Counted from the first letter of the stretch, positions 1 through 18,266 are shown. The stretch: 64,000 nt of DNA from Salvia splendens (GCF_004379255.2 NC_056051.1:8148062-8212061), one strand, 5' to 3'. Notes: a model not told the origin generated them from the sequence alone. Translations and numbers: made by a program.

Positions 1-162
1 ACAACAACTCACTGTAAGTGAACATAGAAGCACACGCAGAAAAAAAAAATTTCTAGTGGAATATATTTTCTAATTTTGAATTTAAGAAATCCCTTATGAT
101 TTTGAAAGGCCAGTGTCTAAAGTTATTTTTTTATTTTGATCACAACGACTTCTCCACCGCAG
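1..162 (+). other. Intron sequence of the GDSL lipase gene (probable)
   Basis: AT-rich sequence ending in a pyrimidine-containing stretch and CAG just before the first GDSL coding exon. No coding similarity is visible, so it is read as the 3' end of an intron. Confidence 0.5.
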
Positions 163-709
163 AGACTGTACAATCTCGGAGCTAGGAAGTTTGTGATCGC
201 CGGATTAGGGCTAATGGGCTGCATTCCGAGCATCCTAGCTCAGAGTAGTAAAGGGGTGTGCTCCGAGGAGGTGAACCAGCTAGTTGCCCCGTTCAACACA
301 AACACGAAGGTCATGATAAACAACCTCATCCGTAATCTTCCCGGAGTCCGGTTCTCCTACATTGACATCCACAACATGTTCCAAGATCTCCTGGCTAATG
401 CTAGATCATATGGTAGGTACCCTGAATTGATCAAGATTCGATTTTGACTCAAGAGTCTGACACTAGATTTGATTGAATGATTGATTAGGTTTCAGCGTGG
501 TGAACCGCGGGTGCTGTGGAATTGGGAGGAACAGAGGCCAGATAACTTGTTTGCCGATGCAGACGCCGTGCCCTAATAGGAACCGATACATTTTCTGGGA
601 CGCATTTCACCCGACAGAGGCCGTGAACGTCTTGTTTGGGAGGAAGGCCTTCAATGGGGGCTCTGATGTGGCTTATCCGTATAACATAGAGCAACTTGCT
701 CGCCTATGA
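163..709 (+). CDS. GDSL esterase/lipase, 3' end only (two exons: 163-412, 489-709)
   Basis: C-terminal part of a plant GDSL-type (SGNH) esterase/lipase, a family of mostly secreted ester hydrolases. The first visible exon follows a CAG acceptor at 160-162 and encodes the family block LYNLGARKFVIAGLGLMGCIP. The intron 413-488 has GT-AG ends. The last exon encodes GCCGIGRNRG, then CLP and PCPNR, then the catalytic block with DAFHPTEA, where Asp and His complete the Ser-Asp-His triad. The frame stays open across the junction and stops at 707-709. The N-terminal exons with the GDS serine block are not seen; they should lie left of the window. Substrate unknown. Confidence 0.9.
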
Positions 710-1229
710 ATTTTAGGGCTCTAGGGCTAATTAATTTGTGGGTTTTGTAAGAAGAGAAGATGGTTGTTTCTATTTTGATCATAATTACCAAGTAGCTTAA
801 TTGATTTCTGATTTCTGATTAATGGATAGTTTGGAATTGATTACAGATCTAGGCTGACGCAGAAAGAATTATTAGTTACTCTATTAAACTTCGTTGGAGA
901 ATTTTTAAGACGAAAAGGAGCAGCTCACAATCGATTGTGTTTTGCCAACTGAGATGCGTATTTTAATACTTCAGGTAAGTTCAAGATGACAGCGTTACAC
1001 ATGTTTTCTTACCAAATTTGCAAAAAACATACTCAATTTATATTTCAAAATGAAGAATTGATTTAGATATATGGGAGCTCAGATTCACGAGTCTCTAATC
1101 ATTTAAAATACAAAAAAACTCCATGAAACTGTAGCAGTTGTGCAATAATTCAGATGAATACAAGGAAACAAGAGCTCTTTCTATGGCCGAGATTTGCAAA
1201 GCGTTCTACCAAAAAAAAGTATTGTTGTT
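710..1229. other. Intergenic, convergent 3' ends
   Basis: AT-rich spacer between the stop of the GDSL gene (+) and the stop of the small conserved gene (-). It probably holds both 3' UTRs. No gene or repeat was recognised. Confidence 0.6.
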
Positions 1230-2314
1230 TTAACGAACCTTACGAGCTTTCTCCTCCTGACCTAATCCAAGCGATTTCTGTGCATCCGCTATACCATCGG
1301 GATCTGCTCAAGAAAATGGCACAAAGTTAAAAATGAGACGACGCGCAACTCAAATGGGAGTGTGAATTGTAACTAAAAAAACAGTTCAAGCCAGCATAGT
1401 TTTTTTCTTTTTTCTAATGCTTACTCCTGCGGTTTGAGGAGGCAAACGGGATTAATCATGGATCATTTTAATCGCGATAGATGCATAAAACAAATGCAAT
1501 AGAACTAGGAAAGGCAACAGTGTGAAGAAGAAGAGTCGACTCACCAAAGAACTGAGTGAAGATCCTTGTGAAGAAGGATAAATTGCGGGAGACATTGTAC
1601 GCCATTGATGGAGGAAGGGGCTTGACAATCGTATCAATGCTGAAGACGTTTTGAAGGAACTGCAAAAACAGAGAGGGAATCGTCACTGATTTTCACCACA
1701 ACATTTGGCATTAACCAGCAAGCATAATTTATGTACTACTCTTTCACTCCTCCAAAACCAAAACCAAAACCAAATGAGACCTTAACATCATTAACGAAGA
1801 GCACTTTCAATATCAAAAAATTAGAATCATGAATTCCGATAAAAAAATTACTATCAAACACTAAAGCAAATGAGACCTTATCATCATCAACGGAGAGCAT
1901 TTTCATCAAATCTAGTTAACATTCTTAGCTTCTCTCAAACATAAGAGAGGCATTTTATCAAACACCTCGGGCGCTTTACTTAAATAAAAGCCTAATCCCC
2001 TAAAATCAGAGGAGATATTGCAAAATGCACATAAAAACTAAGTGAACAAACATAACATAAAAATGGATAAGGTTTCAATTCACCTGGAAATTGCGCTGGA
2101 AGCTGTAGCGAAGTTCAGGGTCGATTTCAGTGAGAGAATCCTCCCCAACGGCGTCGTTTTTGGAACCGAAAGTCTTCTTGCCGGGGACGTGCATTTTGGG
2201 TGTTGCACCGGGCTGTGACGTCACCTTCAACTTAGCGTCCTTGAATTTGTCGTCTTCTTGTGGGCCCATCCTCCATGGCGCTGATGACAGCAGCTCTTTC
2301 TTCTTTTGCGCCAT
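1230..2314 (-). CDS. Small conserved plant protein, 139 aa, three exons (2084-2314, 1545-1659, 1230-1303)
   Basis: Exon 1 starts MAQKKKELLSSAPWRMG and ends in the block ELRYSFQRNFQ. Exon 2 continues with FLQNVFSIDTIVKPLPPSMA and NVSRNLSFFTRIFTQFF. Exon 3 ends with QKSLGLGQEEKARKVR and a stop at 1230. Both introns have GT-AG ends on the minus strand, and the exons sum to 420 nt (139 codons plus stop), which supports the model. The pattern resembles a plant-conserved family of unknown function that I cannot name with certainty. The protein is lysine-rich at its start, hydrophilic, and has no signal peptide or membrane segment. It is isolated and convergent with the GDSL gene. Confidence 0.85.
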
Positions 2315-2434
2315 GATTGCGATTGATTACAGCTGTTCGTTTCTTTGGTTTGTGCAGTCGCGAATTTGAAGAAGAAGAAAGAAGATAAAACCAAGAGTGG
2401 ATAGAATAGTAGGGGGGGTTATACGACGATGTTT

Positions 2435-2571
2435 AGGCATCAATAACCTCGTCCCGGTTTCAGACCCTAAGTCCCCTTCACGTCATCATTCCTCTACAGT
2501 TGCGGCCCAGGCCCCAACTGCTCTAACCCTGCAGGCCACAACTAATAAATGACATTATTCACAACTTCAAC
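2435..2571 (+). repeat. Harbinger left terminal inverted repeat
   Basis: About 135 bp matching the reverse complement of 5597-5746 at most positions. The right copy carries a roughly 12-nt insertion relative to this one near the ACAACTAATAAATGAC block. It is long for this superfamily, whose TIRs are often under 50 bp. Confidence 0.85.
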
Positions 2572-2700
2572 ATATTTAACTCGTAAATGCAATTCGTTGA
2601 ACAATTGAAACCGGGAAAATACATTGGTATTGTTCATTAGAAATTAACATTACATTTCCTAGACGAAGCAAATTAAAAATACTAGAAACCCGGGCCACAA

Positions 2701-3690
2701 CTACAACTTCTTCATTTGGGCACGAAGGTAGGCGATCATCTCACGGTGCAACTCGAGATCGAACTCCAACATCGTCGAGGTATCCCTCGATGTCAACTCC
2801 GTCAGCTGGCTCATCTGCCATGTAATACTCATCTCCGACAAAGAGTCGGACATCTTATCCAGAGACGGATTGATCGGCGGTGGCACCATGGCGGAGTTGC
2901 TCGCAGTTGCCTTCCCCTTTGCTTTCCTCTTTGCCGCCTTTGTTCCCATCGGGCGGCTCTGAATGCTAGGAGAGGAGCCGAAGACGTCGTCGTCCGTCAC
3001 GTTGAAGTCGATCGTCGGACCTCCTTCGCTCGAAGAGTAGTTTCCGGAGGCGGAAACTTTGGTTCTCTTCGCCGCCCCAGTTGCCGTCGGCTCGGCACCG
3101 CTGGTGAACTCCGGGCTCTTCTCGACGAGCTTCCAAACGTCGAAGTACTTGAAGGCCTTCTTCGCGTCAGCGAAGAACGCCTCCTACGCCTTCTCGACGA
3201 GGTACGCCTCGCTGTGCCCGCTCAGCCACATCCGGACTACGTTGGCCCACTTTCCATTCCACTTGCTCATATCCGCCTGGACCCGACCCCAATGCTTGCG
3301 CAGCTTCACGTAGCTACGCTCGATCGACCCTTTAGGACGCCCAGCGTTATACCTCTCAGCAATCCGCTCCCAGAAAACCTTGCCGGACTGCTGGTTGCCG
3401 ATGATAGGATCCTCGGCGACGTCGATGTAGTTCCTCGCAAGCCACATTGTCTCTTGCAGACTGTACTTCTTCGGCCCATCCTCCTCGCCGACCTTGCTCT
3501 TGCCCCGCCCTTGAGCGGGCTCCATCTCACTGATCTCGAACTCTTCGGTGTTGACCAGCGATGTTACGTCGGCGTTGCTACCGACTCCCGGACTAGGCGT
3601 CGGCTGCGATGGTGGCGACGCCGGCATGTACCAATTGTTCGAGTTAACGAACTCGTCCATCTGACGTTCATCGTTGTTGAACCAATCCAT
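2701..3690 (-). pseudogene. Harbinger ORF1 (Myb/SANT-like, NAM-associated type), one premature stop
   Basis: ORF1 proteins of PIF/Harbinger bind DNA and help the transposase enter the nucleus or excise. The frame starts at ATG 3690 (MDWFNNDERQMDEFVN) and runs to 2701, 330 codons, broken once by TAG at 3184-3186, where the context suggests a lost Gln codon. The trihelix/SANT-like region has KKYSLQETMWLARNYIDV and FWERIAERYNAG, then a basic KRKAKGKA stretch, and a C-terminal leucine-rich segment ending LRAQMKKL. Such proteins are often mislabelled 'glutathione S-transferase T3-like'. Divergently transcribed from the transposase. Confidence 0.85.
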
Positions 3691-3753
3691 TGACGCTGAA
3701 ACAAAGTGTATAATAGAGGATTGAAATGGATAATGCACGTTAGAATGATGCAA

Positions 3754-4350
3754 ACAAGTCTCGTATTTATAGCCAAAAAATCGAAAAAAAATATAATTTT
3801 TGGGGACTTGCGGCCCGGCCCGAAGAGCATGTAACGCTGGGCCGGGACTCGCGGGATGCGGCTCGTCCCCGATTAACGCTGGCCAGGCCGGGCCGCGGAA
3901 CCGTCACCGGGCCGCAAATGCGGCCCCGGGACTGGCCTGGGCCGTGACTCCCCTCCGATTAACGCTTGTGACGGGCCGGGACTCGCGATTTGTGGCCCGG
4001 CCCAGTGCGTTACTGATGCTCTTAGAGCATCGGTAATGCTACGGGCCGGGCCACAAATCGCGAGTCCCGGCCCATCCCACGCGTTAAACGGGAGAGCGTC
4101 ATGACCTGGGCCGGTCCCGGGGCCACATTCCCGGCCTGGTGACCTTCCCGCGGCCCGGCCCAGCCACGCGTTAAATGGTGCGGGACGTGACGCAATGCGG
4201 CCCGGCCCAGGGTTATTTCGTTTTTGGGTCGGGCCGCAACTGATTTTTGTTTTTTTTTTTAAATTCGAATTTTTTTATATAAATACTCCTCCATTCCTCC
4301 ATTTTCATACACATTCAACTTCATTTCAACTTCAAATCTCTTCCTAGAAT
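3754..4350. repeat. GC-rich palindromic core between the two Harbinger genes
   Basis: An array of GGGCCGGG/CCCGGCCC motifs arranged around a near-perfect inverted repeat centred at about 4022, where GATGCTC-TTA-GAGCATC faces outward. An inner boundary GAGCAT-GTAACGC near 3825 resembles the end at 4021, so 3825-4021 could be a nested ~200-bp MITE; 4025-4215 looks like an inverted relative. AT-rich sequence with a TATAAATAC box (about 4278) follows and probably serves the transposase gene. Confidence 0.7.
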
Positions 4351-5471
4351 TTGAAAAAAATGCCTCCTCGTCAAAGATTATTCGAATCTCAAATGTCCCG
4401 GTTGTTAGCAGAGGCGGTACCGGCAATCCAAGAAGAAATCAACAACGAAGTAGAACGCTACCAAGCTGCTATTCAAGCTTGGAACGAACAACAAATCCGG
4501 GTACCACGTACTCGGATGTATATTCACCGAGACCGTCAACAAGCTGCCTTGCGGCTTTTCACGGATTATTTCTCTAGAGATCCGTGATGGAGTGATCAGA
4601 TGTTCCGTCGCCGGTTCCGGATGTGGAGGCCTCGGGCAGTCGTCGAAGCATTCAAGGATACATACTTGAGAAAGCCAACGACCGACGACGTTAGGAAGCT
4701 GGTCGACATGCACGAGCGGGCCCACGGCTTCCCGGGGATGCTTGGAAGCACGATTGTATGCACTGGCAGTGGAAGAATTGTCCAACGGCTTGGAGAGGAC
4801 AATACACTAGCGGGCACAAGGGCACACATCCCACGATTGTGTTGGAGGCCGTTGCCGACAAACGATTGTGGATCTGGCATGCCTACTTTGGTGTCGCGGG
4901 GTCCAACAACGACCTCAATGTGTTGAACGAGTCTCCATTGTTCAACGACTTGTGTGCCGGGTGAGCGCCGAACGTAAAGCTCACAGCCAACCACCGTCGG
5001 TATAGTATGTACTATCTGGCAGACGGGATCTACCCTCGATGGCCCGTGTTCGTGAAGACTATCACATGTCCGACAACGGATCAGAGGGCATTGTTTGCCC
5101 AAAGGCAAGAGGCGGCTCGGAAAGATGTCGAGCGTGCATTCGGAGTCCTCCAAGCACGGTGGGCTATCGTGAAGGGAGCGGCCCGTGGTTGGCAGCGGTC
5201 ACTAGTCGCCGACATCATGTATGCATGTATCATAATGCATAACATGATCGTTGAGGACGAGAAAGATAATGTCACTTTGTGGAGCGACGATCCGCTCGCC
5301 AGCACTGGGAGTGACTACGTTGTCACCGACCCGCCCGTGCAGGGCCTTCCTCCCGACATCCGCAATGTCATGGCCCGGTCAGGTGCGATGCGCCAAGAGG
5401 AACAACACACTCGCCTCCAAGCCGATCTAATCGAAGAGATTTGGACTCGCACCAACGTTTTCCAGCATTGA
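4351..5471 (+). pseudogene. Harbinger DDE transposase (HARBI1-like), two stops and one frameshift
   Basis: DDE_Tnp_4-type transposase that cuts and inserts the element. N-terminal helical part from ATG 4351; stop TGA at 4585-4587 before the MFRRRFRM block; one-base loss near 4747 just before the first Asp block (DCMHW); second TGA at about 4962; then a clean frame to 5471. Catalytic positions are still visible: Asp in DCMHW, Asp in GSNNDLNVL, and Glu in KDVERAFGVLQ. The helical tail has DIMYACIIMHNMIVEDE. Both stops fit CGA-to-TGA changes, typical of methylated-C decay. Confidence 0.88.
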
Positions 5472-5596
5472 CGTTGTGTTTTTTATCGTTTTTATTTTGT
5501 ATTTTAAAATTTCTATGTTGTAATTTTCAATCTTCGATCGAAATTAACTTTACCGTGTTATAAATTTCCGGCGTTTTTTATTTTACGTTTAAAATA

Positions 5597-5746
5597 GGTT
5601 GAAATTGTGAATAGTGTCATTTATTAGTTGCGGCCAGGGTTGTGGCTTGCAGGGTTAGAGCAGTTGGGGCCTGGGCCGCAACTGTGGAGGAATGATGACG
5701 TGGAGGGGACTTAGGGCCTGAAACCGGGCCGGGGTTATTGATGCCC
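5597..5746 (-). repeat. Harbinger right terminal inverted repeat
   Basis: Inverted partner of the left TIR, ending GGTTATTGATGCCC followed by TTA. Shared inner blocks include the GGGCCGCAACTG and AATGATGACGTGGAGGGGAC segments. Confidence 0.85.
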
Positions 5747-5861
5747 TTAGTGTTCTCTCAGGGATTTTTGCAAATTCGCCCTTCGGGTTCTTGATAATTT
5801 AGGATATCTTACCAACTTATTCTTTTGCTTCTCAAATTTCATTTTCCAATATAAAGCTTAA

Positions 5862-6990
5862 GGGCACCCGCAACGCGTCTCGTTGCGGGCTTTATCTCGT
5901 CTCGGAGAGACGAGACCGCATCGAGACAGCGTTGCGGGCTCCGTCTCGTCCCCATCCCGTCCCTTGTCTCGACGCGGAGGGAAGTCTCACGAGACAGCTC
6001 GCTATGCGCGTTAGCGACGTGGCGAGCTCCGGTTCATCCGTGAACAGCGAATCCATGGGTATTTGAACCCGAATATCCAGGAAAAAGCAGAATATTTGAT
6101 GGAAGGACGGGGAGCTCGAGTGGGCGTCGTTTTTATCCGAAAAAAAATATTTTTTTGTTTTTTTTTAAATTCAGGAAAAATTCGATAATTAAAAAAAATC
6201 CCAAAAAATATACTAGTCGTTTATAGCCATTTTTTTGCAAATTTTTAATTTTTAAAATTTTTTTAAGCCCTCAATCACTTCTATAAATATCAAATCATTC
6301 CCACAAATTAATCCACCATAAAAAAAAACTCTCTATTCTCACTCAAACACTCTACATTCTTCATCTCAGAACATTATTCTTCTCCCAAATTTAATCCATT
6401 CATGGATCCATTTGAGCAAATGCGTCTAATAAAAAAATCAAACACCCTAAATTTTCAAGTATCGTTGGAATCCACATACTAAAAGTTTGTCGGAGCGCTC
6501 TCCCAAATTCGAAATAAAATCCTTCACCTCCCCAAGTCTATCGCTGCGAATTTTTGTTGCCTCGAGCTTTGATCCCACAGAATAAGACGTCGCAACTGAT
6601 GATATCTTCTTCTGCTTCTTTGAGTTTTGAGATTTTGAATTTAGAGAGAGTGAGCAGAAGATTTTAAATTATGTATTTTTTTATTTTTTTAGGATTTTAT
6701 TAATGTGGTTTTTTATTTTTTAAAAATTTTTAAGTTGTAATTTTATTTTATTTAATGAAGTGTGTTTTTATTAATTGAATTTGTTGGAAATAAAAATAAA
6801 AAAATGAAATTGAATGAATAGTTAAGGGATGAGATGGTTAAGAGATGGAGGGATGCATGTGTTGTCTCTTAGTTTAAGAGATGGAGGGATGCATGTGTTG
6901 TCTCTTAGTTAAGAGATGGGGTGAAAAGTACAGTGGGGCCCATGAATAGTGAAGAGATGAGACGGATAAGAGACAACGTTGCGGATGCCC
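5862..6990. mobile_element. Non-autonomous Harbinger-like element, about 1.1 kb
   Basis: Ends GGGCACCCGCAACG and CGTTGCGGATGCCC are inverted repeats with one mismatch, flanked by TAA and TGA (imperfect 3-bp duplication). The left subterminal region is rich in GTCTCG/CGAGAC and GTTGCGGGC repeats. A TATAAATATC box near 6282 and a short reading start at 6402 (MDPFEQMRL) look like the leftover promoter and ORF start of an autonomous parent. The 3' part has two copies of a GATGGAGGGATGCATGTG motif near 6845 and 6882. No complete gene. Confidence 0.75.
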
Positions 6991-7451
6991 TGATCAAAAT
7001 TTTATATAACTGTTTCTAAAAATAAAATATCAATATATTATTATCGATTTGCATCATGGCACAACTAAATCGTTAAGTGATTCTGATGATCAAATTGACA
7101 AAATTATGAAAATGAGATGGAAATATAATTAACACAATTGCTACAAACAGGGATAGAATTATAAATTATAAAGGTTTTAATGAAAATGATAAAATCCCTA
7201 AAAGTCATGATATACTCAATCATTATTCCCTCCAATGAAATCAAAACAGGTTTGGAAAATGTAATAAAATTGAAATAGGCATGCCATAATTAAAATGCTA
7301 TACTTTATTAATTTCATGATATATAATATAGAAAATCTCGTACAATCAATACGAATCCATAAATTCAAAAAATAAAAAATGAAGAAACACAAAATATAGG
7401 AGGTGCATAGTTTGTTGTCACACACGTATAATAGTGCGACCATATATGTGT
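6991..7451. other. Intergenic AT-rich spacer
   Basis: No coding similarity or repeat was recognised. It probably includes the 3' UTR of the downstream minus-strand methyltransferase gene. Confidence 0.5.
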
Positions 7452-8318
7452 CTATGGACAAAAAGGTCTACCCGAACTAGTCCTATGACTAGGGATATTG
7501 AAATGCCTAATTCTCCCTTCTTGCTCAACCAAATATCCCTCACACAACAATTCCTTTGAAAACTTGTCTTCTACAACCCTATCCACATCATGCACAAACA
7601 CATCACTCTCCCCACTCTCTCTATTCCTCGCCATCAACCCGGCCGTGTAGATTGCGCTCATCCGCCCGGGCGCCCCATCAAAGTACCCAGTCGGGGCGTC
7701 CACCATGATCAGGTCCCACTCCACGTCGTAAACCTCACTCGGAAATCCAGACAGCGCTAGCTGGCACTTGGAGAATCTAGGGTCACTCACGGCCCTGCAT
7801 TCTTCTCTGGAGGCCACCTCGAGAAGCTCGTCGGCCTGGGACACTTTTGTGTCATACGTCACGTGGTATGCCTCCAGGGACGGGATCTGCGCCTTGATTT
7901 GCGCGATCCACTCCTTGTCCTCTTCTAGGAAGACGGTCCGGCCGCCGTAGTTGAGGGATGTCCACATCAAGCTGTCGTGGCCCAATCCGAAGACTAGGAA
8001 GTTGCATGGGGATTTTTTTTCGAGGATTTTGAGGGAAATGGAGATTTCTTTTAGTGTTTGTTGTGGGGTGAAGTTGAGGGTTGCATAGTGGACTAGTGAG
8101 TGGGCTAGGGAAGGTGGTATTTTGGTGCATGATGGTGGGGAGTTGGAGAGGGAAGGGCAGTTGATCGATGAGTTCGATGGGCGGAGGGTGGCCGGAGTAG
8201 AGGGGGTGGGTTGGGGGTAGGGGAATGTTGATCGGAGGATCAAGAAGAGGAAGAGGAGGAAGAAGAAACATATCAAGATTGTCTTGAGATTGTAAGGGTA
8301 GTATGGTTTACCTCTCAT
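7452..8318 (-). CDS. GXM: Glucuronoxylan 4-O-methyltransferase (DUF579 family), 288 aa
   Basis: Golgi type II membrane enzyme that moves a methyl group from S-adenosylmethionine to O-4 of glucuronic acid side chains on xylan, in secondary cell walls. Intronless, as is usual in this family. ATG at 8316-8318 gives a short basic N-terminus, one membrane anchor (about residues 11-29), a Pro/Ser-rich stem, then the DUF579 domain from about residue 65. Visible landmarks: NFLVFGLGHDSLMW (SAM-binding region), TVFLEED, and DLIMVDAPTGYF, with a C-terminal SHRTSSGRPFCP. The length is typical. Family members acting on arabinogalactan (AGM) are close relatives, so the polysaccharide substrate is inferred. 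Confidence 0.9.
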   Translation of the reverse strand: MRGKPYYPYNLKTILICFFFLLFLFLILRSTFPYPQPTPSTPATLRPSNSSINCPSLSNSPPSCTKIPPSLAHSLVHYATLNFTPQQTLKEISISLKILEKKSPCNFLVFGLGHDSLMWTSLNYGGRTVFLEEDKEWIAQIKAQIPSLEAYHVTYDTKVSQADELLEVASREECRAVSDPRFSKCQLALSGFPSEVYDVEWDLIMVDAPTGYFDGAPGRMSAIYTAGLMARNRESGESDVFVHDVDRVVEDKFSKELLCEGYLVEQEGRIRHFNIPSHRTSSGRPFCP

Positions 8319-9368
8319 GTCCAGTGGTTAAATTGGACCAAAATCAAGTAATTGAAAAAGTGGGAGTAGATTTGAAGGTGGGAGTTTGTAGATGAATTGG
8401 TGGGGAAACAAGAAGGGTATGATTTTTATGGGGGGTTTTGTGGTTTTGCTTTATTTAGTCTTGGAGTTGAAGCAATGAGTTGTTGTGGGTTGATGGGGAC
8501 ATGCTAACTTATAATGATTGGTTGATGGTATGTTAATTAGGTGGGGGGTATTAGGTGACATTGAGGTTGTTATGTCTTATCTAACACAAGTGAGTGTGAC
8601 TCCGAAGGTTGTATAGTCCTAGTGTTAAATTATTGTTGTATTGTTAGATATTAACTACTACTAGTATGTTACAATTAGAGAATTGGATGGTGCTTCACGC
8701 TACATAATTTTATAAAGCAAGTAGTTAGTTAACATAATGCTTTCAACAACCATTAGGTGGTACGATGATAAGGTATTGAAATAATATTAATCTCACTCTT
8801 TATATGAGAGATGTCATACTTGTTCTTCTTCAAGATAGGAGGGGCTCGAGCCCCTGTCAATGTATTTATTCTTATAAGAAAAAAATCATCAAATGTGTAG
8901 AATACAACCTCTTCCTAACATTTTTCTTCTTTATATCGTATTTCAATATCATCAAAACATAACACAAAAATATCATTCGTTATGTCATCCTCAAATTCAA
9001 AATAGAAAAATAGGAATATAGTAGTAACATAAGGTCATGAACATCTTTACAAAGAAAATGATTAAGGATCAAGTCAGAAAAATTGTACAATTATTTCCAA
9101 AAAATTTAGAGATTACATATATATAGCATTCACGATAATATTTTTCCCACGGGAAAAGTTCTACCAATACACAAGAACTTCAGCAACTGTGAACACAACT
9201 GACAGAAGCACCGCATAAACCGGACATCTATACACAAAAAATGTCTATATTGATCGATCCTCAAAGAGCAAACCATGGCAAAGATTTAGAGCTCGATGAG
9301 AGCTCAAGAAACTGATGAAACATCCGACAAGAATGGCAAGAATCGATTTGTCAAAATTTCCATCTACC
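8319..9368. other. Intergenic; upstream region of GXM and 3' flank of DRP2
   Basis: AT-rich; no gene recognised. Roughly 9130-9368 is probably the 3' UTR and terminator region of the minus-strand DRP2 gene. A CTCGAGCCCCTG stretch near 8846 in AT-rich sequence is unexplained. Confidence 0.5.
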
Positions 9369-16564
<7,196 letters not shown>

Positions 16565-16988
16565 GGATTCAAATCAATCTATAAACTTTCTGATGAGCAA
16601 TTAAACGATGAATTTTCACCAAACCACTGGATCGAAGTGCCGAAAACCACAGATCCAATAGAATGGGAAGAGATCGAGCGAGAAAACTAGCGTGTATGTA
16701 TTATATCTATATGTTCATGTGTGAATTGTGGAGATTTAGGGTTTGGGAGTTTGAAGTTTTCAAAAAAAATTGGGAATGAAATGAAAATTGGTTGAAGAAA
16801 GTGATGACGGTGAGCCGATTACGTTCAAATTTTGAAAGGCAGATTTCAAATTTTTATAATTGGAAATCGTACTTATTTTATTTTATTACTACCTCCAAGT
16901 ATTTTATTACTTCAATATGTGTCCCACTTTACTCGACACAAAAATATATAAAAAAATAAGTTGAAAAAGTTGTAAATCCTATTTTTAT
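16565..16988. promoter_or_regulatory. 5' leader and upstream region of DRP2
   Basis: Contains the presumed 5' UTR (to about 16700) and promoter on the minus strand. No TATA box was confidently placed; the gene may be TATA-less. Confidence 0.4.
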
Positions 16989-17300
16989 TAACTATTCCCT
17001 CCATCCTGAAAACAAAATAGTGAAAATAATGTTAGTATATTGTGGAGTATACATTATTAATAGTGTGTGTTTGTTGAAAACTTTTATTATTTAGACTTTT
17101 TCTAATTTTCGGGGATGACCCAAATAGAAAAATTAGTCTATTTTTTTGGAGACGATGAAATGTTTGTTTAATAAAATAATGTAAAGGGGAAATAAGTTAG
17201 TAGAATGTGAGTTTTATTATCAAAAATAATAAAAATGATATGGAACAATTAATAAGGGATAGATCAAAATAGAAAATTAGGACAGATAATAGAAAAGAGG
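16989..17300. mobile_element. Possible Stowaway-like MITE
   Basis: The left end has TTCCCTCCATCC with AAAACAAAATAG behind it; the right end has the loose inverse (CTATTTTGATC, ATTAGGACAG). AT-rich and without an ORF. Terminal match is imperfect, so this is tentative. Confidence 0.4.
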
Positions 17301-17692
17301 AAATATTGTTTTGTTTCCTGAGGCTCTATAGCAATGTAAATTATCAGATCATGGCGGTACAATTATCATGTTGTGTGATTAAAGATAATATTTAATTTTA
17401 TTTTATTAAGTTCTCTTTTTTATCAAAAGTTACTTTTGCTTTGCCAACATAATACCAAAATTATAATTTACTATTTCATAATTATTAATCTCACTTTCAT
17501 AGTACTATGTAACACATTTAATTAGAGACAAACTTCATTTTGGTTTTACTAAAAAATAATGTCACCTTAGTTGAATTGAACTAACTCATAAACTTGTGAA
17601 GATTAGCTTATTAACAAAAAAAATTATATTAATATTACTGAAAAGTAACAGTTTTGCTCAAATTCTAGCCAGTCTCGTAACTTTAAAGGCAT

Positions 17693-18008
17693 AAAAAAAG
17701 TAAAGGTCGCTTTTGACCATAAATATATGATCAAAATACGAATTTTATCCAAAATATTCACTTTTTAAAAAACGGGTCCATAACAAATGAAAATGTTGTC
17801 AAAGAAGTTATTTTTTTGACGTTTCCGTCAAAAAAGTAACGGTCAGCGCCAAATGCACAGTGGCATGACCGTTTTACGGAACCGTCAAAAAATGACCACT
17901 TCGACAGGGATTTCATTTGTTATGAGTCTGTTTTTCAAAAAGTGAATGTTTTAGACCAAATTCGTAATTTGGTTATATGTTTAGGACCAAAATTGACATA
18001 TACTCTAA
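17693..18008. repeat. Foldback (palindromic) element, about 300 bp
   Basis: Imperfect inverted repeat centred at about 17860. Paired blocks include AAAGTGAATGTTTT with the complement of AATATTCACTTTTT, AATTCGTAATTTGG with the complement of ATACGAATTTTATCC, and the repeated inverse pair GACGGTTCCGTAAAACGGTC in the middle. No ORF. Probably a MITE of unassigned family. Confidence 0.65.
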
Positions 18009-18017
18009 AAAAATATA

Positions 18018-18266
18018 CTACCCACGTCCACCAAAAATAGACAGTTGCAAAATGACACGGACTTTAATGCACAATTAGTAAAGTAAGAGAGATATAGAGG
18101 GAAAATGTGCTAGAAGTCGTGTTGGTGGATTGTAGGATCTACATTCCAAATGATATGTAGGGTTAGTAATTGTTTAAACCCTTCTGTATTTATAATTTGT
18201 TTAATTTTGATGGACGGCCAAAAATAGTAAACTTGGTAGTATATATTTTTTTGTGAATGGAGGTAG
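18018..18266. mobile_element. Stowaway-like MITE
   Basis: About 249 bp flanked by TA dinucleotides, with ends CTACCCACGTCCACC and GTGAATGGAGGTAG. Inner copies of GGCCAAAAATAGTAAAC and CCAAAAATAGACAG are also inverted. No coding capacity. Confidence 0.55.

Larger units (their letters stand above)
2435..5746. mobile_element. PIF/Harbinger DNA transposon, degenerate, about 3.3 kb
   Basis: Bounded by long terminal inverted repeats ending in (A/G)GGCATCAATAACC and its complement, with TTA beside both ends as expected for the 3-bp TTA/TAA target of PIF/Harbinger; the exact boundary base is uncertain by one. Inside are the two genes of the superfamily in divergent orientation: a Myb/SANT-like ORF1 (-) and a DDE transposase (+). 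Both are broken by point changes, so the copy should be non-autonomous. A GC-rich palindromic region lies between the two genes. Confidence 0.9.

Noticed and set aside
2716..3693. 325-codon plus-strand frame
   Set aside because: Antisense shadow of the Harbinger ORF1; the minus-strand reading has the recognisable domain.
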